This document shows positions 18,077 through 25,643 of a stretch of 64,000 nucleotides of DNA, piece by piece (the first letter of the stretch is position 1; each line of letters opens with the position of its first letter). The stretch is from CAXBES01 sp963974915. Its GTDB lineage: Bacteria; Bacteroidota; Bacteroidia; Flavobacteriales; Flavobacteriaceae. The notes under the pieces are model-generated. The model saw only the letters and a list, made by a program, of their open reading frames with translations. It was not told where the DNA came from and searched no databases. The translations under genes were made by a program, and so were the position numbers. Location: assembly GCA_963974915.1 (NCBI GenBank), contig CAXBES010000010.1, forward strand, positions 78,652 through 142,651. The letters are read 5' to 3'.

Positions 18077-19095
18077 GTTATGTCTTCTTTTTTTGTTCCA
18101 ATCTCGGCACCTTCTTCTTCATACTGTGTTTTCTCGGTACGGGCATCAAGTCCCATTTCCTCCCTTAAGTAGCGTGAAAATATATCGGTGTAACCGTGGG
18201 TAGCAATCACTTTTTCACAGCCTGTCTCTTTAACCGCCCACAATAAACCGTCCCAGTCTGCATGATCACTAAGTACGAACCCCTGATCAATAGCACGCCT
18301 TCTTCGCGCCCCTCTAAAGGTCATCCATCCACTAGCCGATGCTGTAACGTACGGAACCATTTTTCGGATCCATGTGCCGCCATGTGCGCTTGGCGGAGCG
18401 ATGACTATATTACCCTTAATTTCATCCTTCGATGTGTCTCTGGTAATTAAATGAGTTGGAGGAAACAAATAGTTTTCTCTTAGTACTTCTGTCATATTCT
18501 CTACTGCGCCATGTGTAAAGATCTTTCCTATTGAGGGATCGATATGTTTTAGCAGCCGTTGTGCTTTACCGAGGCTGTAACCAAATAAGACAGACGTTTT
18601 TCCATCGGCTTTATTATTTGCCCACCAGTTATTGATATCGCTGAAAACCTCGTCTTGTGGAGTCCATTTAAATGCAGGTAAACCAAAAGTGCTTTCGGTG
18701 ATAAACGTATGGCATTTTATAGGTTCGTAGGCCTCAGCAAGGCCGTCGTCTTCAGTTTTAAAATCTCCTGTAAATACCCAAACCTCTCCTTTATATTCCA
18801 CTCTCACTTGCGAAGATGCAACAATATGACCTGCCGGGTGGAGGGAAAATTTTACATTATTTATGGTAAAAGTTTCGTTCCATTCTTTTCCGGTTACGGT
18901 TATTTCTCCCAATCTGTGTTTTATAATAGGCACGTTTTTACAATGGGTAATATATTTTTTATGTCCCCAACGACTGTGGTCAGCGTGGCCATGTGTTACG
19001 ATACAATTATCTACAGGACGCCAGGCATCAATATATACGTTAGCCCTTTTACAAAAGATCCCATTTTCATTAAATACAAGTAGAGGTTGGTTCAT
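18073..19095 (-). CDS. Ligase-associated DNA damage response exonuclease (MBL fold)
   Basis: A 340-residue metallo-beta-lactamase/beta-CASP-type nuclease, first gene of the repair cassette. The zinc-binding HxHxDH motif is in VTHGHADHSRWGH. Further ligands appear in LHPAGHIVASSQ, WVFTGDFKTEDDG and the C-terminal VLSDHADWDG and IATHGYTD. The family is related to SNM1/CPSF-type nucleases. In the cassette it would process DNA ends before sealing by the ligase, whose TTG start overlaps this stop. The promoter must lie in the 164-bp gap shared with the divergent TerB-like gene. Confidence 0.94.
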   Translation of the reverse strand: MNQPLLVFNENGIFCKRANVYIDAWRPVDNCIVTHGHADHSRWGHKKYITHCKNVPIIKHRLGEITVTGKEWNETFTINNVKFSLHPAGHIVASSQVRVEYKGEVWVFTGDFKTEDDGLAEAYEPIKCHTFITESTFGLPAFKWTPQDEVFSDINNWWANNKADGKTSVLFGYSLGKAQRLLKHIDPSIGKIFTHGAVENMTEVLRENYLFPPTHLITRDTSKDEIKGNIVIAPPSAHGGTWIRKMVPYVTASASGWMTFRGARRRRAIDQGFVLSDHADWDGLLWAVKETGCEKVIATHGYTDIFSRYLREEMGLDARTEKTQYEEEGAEIGTKKEDIT

Positions 19096-19234
19096 TTTTC
19101 TTTTTATAGCAGTCTAAAAATACTAAAAGACATCTATGATACTATAGGAATTAAGAAAAGTTTAGCGGCTTTTTAGATAAGAATAAAATGTAGTAAACTT
19201 TAATTAGATTGCTTCTCATCCTTGGGAAATGTTT

Positions 19235-19242
19235 TATATTTG
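19235..19242 (+). promoter_or_regulatory. Bacteroidota -7 box TATATTTG before the TerB-like gene
   Basis: An exact TAnnTTTG match ends 17 nt before the TerB start codon. TTG triplets upstream (19209-19211 and 19222-19224) are not at ideal -33 spacing, so only the -7 element is supported. Confidence 0.5.
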
Positions 19243-19259
19243 TGCTTTAAAATCACACT

Positions 19260-19685
19260 ATGTCATTTACAGATTTATTTGAAAGCGGAGAACATAAGAG
19301 AAACCTGGGGCATTTCGCATCTATTGCAAATATGGCCGCAGTTGACGGTGCGCTTAACGCGGAAGAAGAAAAACTTTTAAAGCGATTTGCAAGAAAGCTG
19401 GATATACAGGAATCTGAGTATGCAGATGTCTTAAAAAATCCGGGCAAGTACCCAATTAATCCGCCTAATTCATCTGATAAGCGTCTGGAAAGAATGCATG
19501 ATTTGTTTGAAATGATTTTTGCTGATCATGAAATCGATGACCATGAGCGTTTTCTAATTGAAAAATATGCAATTGGATTAGGATATTCTGTCGAGTTGGC
19601 TCAGAAACTGATCAAAAGATCGATTCAAATTTATCAAGGAGGTCTTGATCTTGAAGATTACCGTTATTTGCTTAACAGGGATTAA
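19260..19685 (+). CDS. TerB-like tellurite resistance domain protein
   Basis: A 141-residue all-helical protein of the TerB fold, a metal-binding-type scaffold often used in stress or membrane-associated signalling. The typical pattern is present: HFASIANMAAVDGALNAEEE, where the acidic loop resembles a divalent metal site, and a second acidic repeat ADHEIDDHERFLIEKY. It is not in a ter operon, so tellurite resistance is not implied. It ends one base from the stop of the hybrid kinase gene on the opposite strand. A functional link to the GTPase operon is possible but unsupported. Confidence 0.85.
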   Translation: MSFTDLFESGEHKRNLGHFASIANMAAVDGALNAEEEKLLKRFARKLDIQESEYADVLKNPGKYPINPPNSSDKRLERMHDLFEMIFADHEIDDHERFLIEKYAIGLGYSVELAQKLIKRSIQIYQGGLDLEDYRYLLNRD

Positions 19686-19686
19686 G

Positions 19687-21207
19687 CTATTCCTTTAATA
19701 GCTGATCGATTTTTTTATAAAGCTCAGCTTGGGTATATGGTTTAGCCAAAAAAGCAGATGCGCCGGCGTCCAGAATAGCCGTTTCCTCCTCTTTCATAGT
19801 ACTCCCGGTAACTACAAGAATAGGAATTTCTCCTATAGCTGTATTGCTATTGCTTCTTATATATTCCATTAGTTTGAATCCGTTCAGATCTGGAAGTTTC
19901 ATTTTAAGTAAGATCAGGTCGTAACTGCGCCTATCTATTAAATCTATTGCGTGGCGACCATCCCTGGCAAACTCAATATAATAACCTTCATCATTATCTA
20001 AAAACGTTTTCATGTAGAGCATCTGACTTATTTCATCATTCTCTGCGATAAGAATACGCTTGCTGAGTACAATTCCGGTTCCCTTTGGTACCGTTTTCTT
20101 TTTCGGTTCTTTTTTCTTTCTAACTTTAAACGGCAGGTTTACGGTGTAAGTCGTGCCAATATTTTCCCGACTATCAACAGTAATCTTGCCATTTAGCAAG
20201 TGAGTGAGTTCCTTTACGATCTTAAGTCCTAGGCCCTCCCCAAGCGGTACTGTTTCTTTAAATTCCAATTGATAATAAGAATCAAAAATCTTCGGGAGAT
20301 CCTTTTTAGGAATACCTCTCCCGGTATCTGCAATTCTAAAATTTATTCGAACATCTTGTTCATTTAATTTCTCGGAAGTGACCGTAATAATAATTGAGCC
20401 TTTATCGGTATTCTTGAATGCATTTTCAATTAGATTATATATGATCTGATTTAGACGTGTTGGGTCGCCTAATAATCTGATTGGAACATCTTTATTCATG
20501 TCAATATCCAACTCAATGCCCGTACGGTCGTATTTTAGCTGAAAATGCTTCAGCAGGCTGTTTAGTATCTGACTTAAACTAAACGGAATATTTCTAAGTT
20601 CGGTTTCACCTTTCTCAATCCTCGAAATATCCAGAAGATCGTCCAATAAGACCTTTAAATGAGTCCCCGTCTTTCCCATGATCTTGAGCGTCTCTTGTTG
20701 CTCGTAATCAAGTTTGGACTTTTTTAAAATTTCCATAAAACCCAATAAACTATTAAGAGGATTTCTTATTTCATGATTGAGGTGGGCTATAAACTTATTT
20801 TTAATTTCTTCTTTAGCTAGAAGTAGGTTTTTTTCGAAGGTGAGCTTATTCTTAGTTATTGACGCCTCATTTTTTTCCTGAACTAATGGATGTGAATCCG
20901 TGTAGTGTTCAGTGAAATCGAAAAAGACCACAAAAATTTCATTTTCTTCTTTTAATAACTGAATATCGGCAATAATGGGCTTATCATTTATTTCTAAATT
21001 AACACAAGGAAATTTAGTATTGGCGGGGTTCGGACCGGAAAATAAGGGCTCAATGCCTTCAAGAAAAGGATGGAGTTTGCCAATATAGGAATCCTTTTTC
21101 ATCTTAAAGATAGTATCCTCACTCTCTAAGATAATTCCTTCTTCATTTATTTTGACTACCTGTATCTTGGAGTTGTAAATATGCTCGCGTATTTTCGAAA
21201 ATTTCAT
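19687..21207 (-). CDS. Hybrid sensor kinase with an active-looking kinase core but a degenerate receiver
   Basis: A 506-residue soluble hybrid protein. Residues 1-125 form a PAS-like input domain shared with the gene at 21731-22321 (HPFLEG...FPCVNLEIN...FFDFTEHY). The HisKA domain has the H-box FIAHLNHEIRNPLNSLLG, and the HATPase has IADTGRGIPKKDLPKIF and GLGLKIVKEL, so the kinase core looks intact. The C-terminal receiver is abnormal: the phospho-acceptor Asp is Lys435 (YDLILLKMKLPDLNG) and the acidic pair is E-N. The conserved Thr/Ser (VVTGS) and Lys (LAKPY) remain. It cannot be phosphorylated in the usual way and may act as a binding module. It starts directly after the stop of the small GTPase gene, so the two are probably coupled. 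Confidence 0.9.
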   Translation of the reverse strand: MKFSKIREHIYNSKIQVVKINEEGIILESEDTIFKMKKDSYIGKLHPFLEGIEPLFSGPNPANTKFPCVNLEINDKPIIADIQLLKEENEIFVVFFDFTEHYTDSHPLVQEKNEASITKNKLTFEKNLLLAKEEIKNKFIAHLNHEIRNPLNSLLGFMEILKKSKLDYEQQETLKIMGKTGTHLKVLLDDLLDISRIEKGETELRNIPFSLSQILNSLLKHFQLKYDRTGIELDIDMNKDVPIRLLGDPTRLNQIIYNLIENAFKNTDKGSIIITVTSEKLNEQDVRINFRIADTGRGIPKKDLPKIFDSYYQLEFKETVPLGEGLGLKIVKELTHLLNGKITVDSRENIGTTYTVNLPFKVRKKKEPKKKTVPKGTGIVLSKRILIAENDEISQMLYMKTFLDNDEGYYIEFARDGRHAIDLIDRRSYDLILLKMKLPDLNGFKLMEYIRSNSNTAIGEIPILVVTGSTMKEEETAILDAGASAFLAKPYTQAELYKKIDQLLKE

Positions 21208-21693
21208 CTAGATTACATTTTTCGCAATTTCCAAAAATATTCTTTCCACGTTTTCTCCGGTCTTTGCACTAGTGAAAATAGAGTTTTCAAAAATTTTATT
21301 CCTTATAAAGTTTTCTTTTTGATCTGAATCAATTAAATCACTTTTATTGCCTACACTACAAACAGGAACTCCCGGGAAAATTTCGTTCAAATATTGTTTT
21401 TCGGAAGAGAGATTTTCGAAAGTTTCCGGACGGGTAACATCGTAAACATATATAAAGCCCTGTGAGCCTATTAGATATGATTTACGGGCTTTCGATATAG
21501 AAGTGTTTCCTTCAATATCCCATATAATTAATTTGATTTTCTGACCACCAACTTCAACTTCTTTTTTCTTTACCTGGACCCCCATAGTGACAATATAGTC
21601 TTCGCTAAATGCACTGTCTACAAAGCGCCTAACGAGACTAGTCTTACCAACACCAAAATGACCAAGTAATACTATTTTTTTTGAAAGGGACAT
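21208..21693 (-). CDS. Ras-like small GTPase 1
   Basis: A 161-residue single-domain P-loop GTPase resembling Rab/Ras proteins. G1 is LLGHFGVGKTSLVRRF, G2 has the switch I Thr in YIVTMGVQ, G3 is IIWDIEGNTS, G4 is GNKSDL and G5 is TSAKTGE. The residue matching Ras Gly12 is Phe, and the switch II reads WDIEGN where Ras has WDTAGQ, so the catalytic Gln is Asn. No prenylation-type C-terminus or membrane anchor is visible. Its stop codon abuts the ATG of the hybrid kinase, which makes the kinase its most likely effector or regulator. Prokaryotic Ras-family GTPases are known, but this context is unusual. Confidence 0.9.
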   Translation of the reverse strand: MSLSKKIVLLGHFGVGKTSLVRRFVDSAFSEDYIVTMGVQVKKKEVEVGGQKIKLIIWDIEGNTSISKARKSYLIGSQGFIYVYDVTRPETFENLSSEKQYLNEIFPGVPVCSVGNKSDLIDSDQKENFIRNKIFENSIFTSAKTGENVERIFLEIAKNVI

Positions 21694-21730
21694 ATATTAC
21701 CTAAAACTTTAGATACAAGTATAAAGAAAT

Positions 21731-22321
21731 TTAGTCTAAATTAATACCAAGTCCTTCTTTAATTTGAATGGCTTTGAGGTGCAAATCACCTATGTTACTC
21801 TCTATTGAATCTAGTATGGAACGCTGCCTAGGTGTAAGCTCGGTTTTCTTCATCTCATTTACTTGTTTTACAACTTTTCCCATTTCTGCAATTATCTTAT
21901 GATCAATGCGATCCCTAATATACTCGATGTAAGCTTTTTTTTCTTCCGAATACTTCGTGTTTAACTCGTAGGCCTGTTCATTGAGCATGGCTGTTTTTTT
22001 CTCCTGTGCCGCCTCATGAAGATTCTCATAGTGAGTTGAGTAATCGAATAAAAGGATTGCTAAAAAACCAGGCTCTAATTTTATTGTTATGTCACAAATA
22101 ACTTCCGTTTCGTTTAACTGTAAATGTACACAGGGAAAAGCTAGATTGCTGTGATTACCATTGTTTACTACTTCTTTTAAACTCTCGAAAAAAGGATGAA
22201 TTAAGTAGATGTTTTCTCCAACCTCAATTTCAACGATCGAGTTACTACTTTGAGTAACTGTTCCATCTAAGGTTGCATGGATCTCCTGAACATTACTTGA
22301 GAAAAAACCATTTTTATCCAT
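21731..22321 (-). CDS. Kinase-dead paralogue of the hybrid kinase (input domain plus decayed HisKA)
   Basis: A 196-residue protein homologous to the N-terminal part of the kinase at 19687-21207. The shared input domain shows IHPFFESL, AFPCVHLQLN and LFDYSTHYENLHEAAQEK at matching positions. The following helical hairpin aligns with that kinase's HisKA region, but YIRDRIDHKIIAEMG replaces the H-box, so there is no phospho-acceptor His. It ends before any ATPase domain. The ATG at 22321 lies inside the last codons of GTPase 2 (8-nt overlap); a GTG two codons earlier is less likely. GTPase 1 follows after 37 nt. I infer a non-catalytic partner domain. Confidence 0.82.
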   Translation of the reverse strand: MDKNGFFSSNVQEIHATLDGTVTQSSNSIVEIEVGENIYLIHPFFESLKEVVNNGNHSNLAFPCVHLQLNETEVICDITIKLEPGFLAILLFDYSTHYENLHEAAQEKKTAMLNEQAYELNTKYSEEKKAYIEYIRDRIDHKIIAEMGKVVKQVNEMKKTELTPRQRSILDSIESNIGDLHLKAIQIKEGLGINLD

Positions 22322-22811
22322 TCTCACTGAGTTTTAGTGCCACGTTGTTGAAAAGTTCATTTACACCGTCGGCGGTTTTAGCGCTTACGATCCCATCAAT
22401 TTCAATATTTTTACTTTTTAAGTAGGTTTGAATCGATTCAGGATTTTTTTTATCACATTTGTTGCCAATCACATTTATTGGGATATCAGGGTACATTTCC
22501 TTGAGATATTGAATTTCTTCATTTAAATTTAAATAAGTAACCGCTCTGGTTAAGTCGAATACAAGAATAAATAAATTTGCTCCTATTAGATATGAGGATC
22601 TTGTTTTCTCAACAGATGAAAAACCTTCCAGATCCCAAATGATCATTGATAGTTTTTGCCCCGAACTGAGCGTTAAAACCTTCTTTTTTATCTGAACCCC
22701 CAAAGTAGTTTTGTAATCTGTAGAAAACTCGTTCGATATGAACCTTCTAACTAACGATGTTTTACCTACCCCGAACTGCCCTAAAAGCACTATTTTTTTG
22801 GTAATTTCCAT
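22314..22811 (-). CDS. Ras-like small GTPase 2
   Basis: A 165-residue paralogue of GTPase 1. G1 is LLGQFGVGKTSLVRRF, switch I Thr is in YKTTLGVQI, G3 is IIWDLEGFSS, G4 is GNKCDKK and G5 is SAKTADG. As in GTPase 1, Phe replaces Ras Gly12, Glu replaces Ala59, and the catalytic Gln61 is lost (Phe here). The shared WDxEG switch suggests a distinct subfamily with intrinsic hydrolysis that is slow or uses another residue. The gene overlaps the 3' end of the 22790 gene by 22 nt and is followed by the kinase-dead paralogue with an 8-nt overlap. The order GTPase-sensor is thus repeated twice in the operon. Confidence 0.9.
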   Translation of the reverse strand: MEITKKIVLLGQFGVGKTSLVRRFISNEFSTDYKTTLGVQIKKKVLTLSSGQKLSMIIWDLEGFSSVEKTRSSYLIGANLFILVFDLTRAVTYLNLNEEIQYLKEMYPDIPINVIGNKCDKKNPESIQTYLKSKNIEIDGIVSAKTADGVNELFNNVALKLSENG

Positions 22812-23620
22812 TTTTCAAAGAAATCTTTTAAAACGCCATCAATAGCATCTTGTGTAAGAGTTGATATTTTAGGGGAGAGGCCTTTTGATAATTTTAATAA
22901 TTTATTTTCAAGTTTACTTTCAAAATTTCTACTATACGTGCCGGATACAACTGCCGCAATGTAATAAGTGTGAAAATTTTGAATGTGTAATGTGTAAAGT
23001 TCGTATTCAATTGCTTCCAAATTTTGATTTCCACCTTCGAACGCATCCTCGACAAAACTTTTAATCGCGGTTAGCATGCCGGATACCATATCCTTGTCCA
23101 TAGTGGAAGTGCTGCTATAATTCCCCAGAAGTAATCCCGAGCCTTTCTGAATCACAAAAACTTCATTGATCTGAGGAGAATCCATCTCACTGAGTATAAG
23201 ATCACTTTCTTTCACACCGGTAAAACGAGCCTGAACCTTGCGTTTTAATGAAATGAATGAAAAGGTGTCGTTCACTTTCTTATTCATGTTTTCAGAAAGT
23301 AAGCGAATTTCATTTTGAATATAACGCTTTATCATTTTACCCATAATCGGGTAAAGTGCCTCAACAACTTGTTCCTTAGAGTTTTCAATTTGCTCTTTTA
23401 AAGTTTTTGTAATCGTTGGACCTAAGGTCGTAGGAATTTCCGCAACAAACTTATCGAGCTTTTCTTCAATTATTGGGTCTATTTTTTCTGAAAGTTTCTC
23501 TCGTTTCTCAATGGTTTCAGAAATAACCTCAATTCGCTGGTTTATGGCATCGGCTACCTGCCTGTCGTCAATTAGCAGGATATCACGTAAAAGTTGTAAT
23601 TTATCATCATCTTTTACCAT
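22790..23620 (-). CDS. GTPase-operon protein resembling the cyanobacterial OmpA-associated N-terminal domain
   Basis: A 276-residue soluble protein. The N-terminal half (1-145) is helical and charged. The middle region contains NEVFVIQKGSGLLLGNYS followed by DMVSGMLTAIKSFVEDAF (about residues 180-197), then a C-terminal domain of about 70 residues. From memory, the same VFLIH...GLLL...DMVSGMLTAI arrangement occurs in cyanobacterial OmpA-family proteins encoded near Rab-like GTPases. The alternating strand/helix pattern around it could be a longin/roadblock-type GTPase-regulator fold, but that is inference. No OmpA domain or membrane segment is present here. It is the second gene of the operon, upstream of GTPase 2. 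Confidence 0.75.
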   Translation of the reverse strand: MVKDDDKLQLLRDILLIDDRQVADAINQRIEVISETIEKREKLSEKIDPIIEEKLDKFVAEIPTTLGPTITKTLKEQIENSKEQVVEALYPIMGKMIKRYIQNEIRLLSENMNKKVNDTFSFISLKRKVQARFTGVKESDLILSEMDSPQINEVFVIQKGSGLLLGNYSSTSTMDKDMVSGMLTAIKSFVEDAFEGGNQNLEAIEYELYTLHIQNFHTYYIAAVVSGTYSRNFESKLENKLLKLSKGLSPKISTLTQDAIDGVLKDFFEKWKLPKK

Positions 23621-23641
23621 AAATAGTATTAATGAGAAAGA

Positions 23642-23992
23642 TTACGAACTTATCTTTTCGCCTAAATTAATGAGGAGTTTTCCCAATTCTTTACGGTCTA
23701 CCTTACTTTCCGATAATGACTCCGTTTTTTCTTGTAACGCCTGTTCCAGATCTGTAATCCTAATGTTTACATCTGTACTTAGTGAGTCTATAGATTGCAT
23801 CAGTTCGTTGCGAACTTCATCTATATAGCTCTCAAGTACTTCTTTTTTCTTCTGAATATCCTTCTTAAGCGTATCAAACTCACTATCGTATTGAACAATG
23901 TTCTCTCCGAAAATAAGATTTTTGATGGCTTCAATTTTTGAAGCCGAATCTACGGCCTCTTTTGCTGGTTCTTGTGTAGGTTTCTTTCCCAT
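23642..23992 (-). CDS. Small coiled-coil protein leading the GTPase operon
   Basis: A 116-residue charged protein. After a short disordered N-terminus it has the conserved-looking stretch NLIFGENIVQYDSEFDTLKK, then a long heptad-like helix through residue 110 rich in Leu, Ile, Glu and Lys. No enzyme motif is visible. It is the first gene of the operon, 21 nt before the 276-residue protein, and may scaffold or oligomerise the complex. I do not recognise a named family. Confidence 0.75.
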   Translation of the reverse strand: MGKKPTQEPAKEAVDSASKIEAIKNLIFGENIVQYDSEFDTLKKDIQKKKEVLESYIDEVRNELMQSIDSLSTDVNIRITDLEQALQEKTESLSESKVDRKELGKLLINLGEKISS

Positions 23993-24053
23993 TACGTTAG
24001 ATTGCTGTTATAAATCTAAGAAAAATTAGCTAATTAATTGAAAATAATTCCTT

Positions 24054-25058
24054 TTATGAATTTTTCATAAAGTCTTCCGCCTTTTCTACCATCAATTTAC
24101 TTCCACAAATAAACGGAACTCTTTGGTGAAGCTCTTTCGGCTCAATATCCAGGATTCGTGTAAATCCGTCGCTCGCTTTACCGCCGGCTTGTTCGGCAAT
24201 ATATGCCATAGGATTACATTCGTACAACAGTCTTAATTTACCCTCCGGATTTTTAGAAGTGTTTGGGTAAATATAAATGCCTCCTTTAATCATATTTCTA
24301 TGAAAATCTGATACTAACGATCCTATATATCGTGAAGTATAAGGACGATCTTCTTCTTCCTGTTGACAATATTTGATATAGTTCTTTATGCCCTGAGGAA
24401 AATGAATATAATTACCTTCATTCACCGAATAAATATTTCCATTTTCCGGAAATCTCATGTTTGGGTGTGATAAATAATAGGTTCCAATTGCAGGGTTTAG
24501 CGTGAATCCATTTACGCCGTGACCGGTGCTGTAAACTATCATGGTAGAAGTTCCATATACTATGTAACCTGCTGCAACCTGTTTATTCCCGGGCTGAAGA
24601 AAATCTTCCAGAGTAACCGGAGTCCCTGAGGGAGTCACCCGGCGATAGACCGAAAATATTGTTCCTACCGAAACATTCACATCAATATTTGAAGAACCAT
24701 CTAACGGATCAATTAGAACCACGTATTTATTATCGTTCTTCTTATTTCTACCTTTAATGGTGATAAAATCATCTTCTTCTTCACTGGCAATACCACAAAC
24801 TATTTCGCGGTTCGTCAATGTTTTTATAAACGCTTCATTCGCGTAAACATCTAATTTTTGCTGATCTTCCCCCTGAATATTGGTATCACCAACTGCTCCA
24901 AGAATGTCTACAAGACCTGCCTTGTTCACTTCGTGATTAACTACTTTGGCGGCAAGACGAATGGAATTAATGAGGCGCGAAAGTTCTCCTGAAGAGTATT
25001 GAAACTCACTCTGATTTTCAATTATAAATTCGCCTAGCGTCTGATTCTTTTTAGCCAT
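24054..25058 (-). CDS. fbp: Fructose-1,6-bisphosphatase class 1
   Basis: Hydrolyses fructose 1,6-bisphosphate to fructose 6-phosphate in gluconeogenesis. The 334-residue protein from the ATG at 25058 starts MAKKNQTLGEFIIEN, the usual family N-terminus; an upstream in-frame start nine codons earlier is less likely. The metal-binding site is seen in ASEEEDDF and VLIDPLDGSSNIDVN, and the substrate site in YIGSLVSDFHRNM and GGIYIYPN. The gene is divergent from the GNAT gene, with about 80 nt between their starts. Confidence 0.97.
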   Translation of the reverse strand: MAKKNQTLGEFIIENQSEFQYSSGELSRLINSIRLAAKVVNHEVNKAGLVDILGAVGDTNIQGEDQQKLDVYANEAFIKTLTNREIVCGIASEEEDDFITIKGRNKKNDNKYVVLIDPLDGSSNIDVNVSVGTIFSVYRRVTPSGTPVTLEDFLQPGNKQVAAGYIVYGTSTMIVYSTGHGVNGFTLNPAIGTYYLSHPNMRFPENGNIYSVNEGNYIHFPQGIKNYIKYCQQEEEDRPYTSRYIGSLVSDFHRNMIKGGIYIYPNTSKNPEGKLRLLYECNPMAYIAEQAGGKASDGFTRILDIEPKELHQRVPFICGSKLMVEKAEDFMKNS

Positions 25059-25138
25059 TGTCTTGATTTCGTGAATTTGAAGCAAATATCGGGTTTTTTA
25101 AGAAAATGAAACGATATTTGCCAAGCAAAACCTTTTTT

Positions 25139-25618
25139 ATGGAAATTACTATTAGATTGGCAACAGCAAATGATATGCAAGAGGTGCTAGAACTCATTAC
25201 AGAGCTCGCTGTTTTTGAAAAAGAACCCGATGCAGTAGAACTTACGGTTAAAGACCTTCAACAGGCAGGTTTTGGGAGTAATCCACTTTTTAAATGTTGG
25301 GTGTGTGAAGTTAACAATGAAATTGTGGGGATGGCATTGGTCTATTTTAGGTTCTCCACATGGAAAGGACGCACAGTGCATTTAGAAGATCTGGTAGTAA
25401 AAGCGAGTATGAGAGGGAAAGGAGTCGGGGAAGCCCTCTATAGAACCGTCATGGAATATGGAGCCGAACAGGGAGTAAAACGTGTGCAATGGGAAGTTTT
25501 GGGTTGGAATGAAGGAGCCATCAAATTTTATGAGAGAAGTGGTGCCAATGTACTACGGGACTGGCATGTGGTTCATATGGATGAAGACGGATTACAAAAC
25601 TTTATCGCAAAGAATTAA
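25139..25618 (+). CDS. GNAT family N-acetyltransferase
   Basis: A 159-residue acetyltransferase from the ATG at 25139 (MEITIRLATANDMQEV); an earlier in-frame ATG at 25106 adds an unlikely 11-residue tail. The acetyl-CoA site is VVKASMRGKGVGEALYR (R/Q-x-x-G-x-G/A pattern), followed by RVQWEVLGWNEGAIKFYERSG. This layout resembles the diamine (spermidine/thialysine) acetyltransferase-like GNATs, but the substrate cannot be fixed. It is followed 25 nt later by the aspartate kinase gene. Confidence 0.9.
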   Translation: MEITIRLATANDMQEVLELITELAVFEKEPDAVELTVKDLQQAGFGSNPLFKCWVCEVNNEIVGMALVYFRFSTWKGRTVHLEDLVVKASMRGKGVGEALYRTVMEYGAEQGVKRVQWEVLGWNEGAIKFYERSGANVLRDWHVVHMDEDGLQNFIAKN

Positions 25619-25643
25619 TTACATAGAATTGAGTTAGATCATT

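Noticed and set aside
19260..19685. Tellurite resistance function for the TerB-like gene
   Set aside because: No other ter gene is nearby; only the fold is supported.
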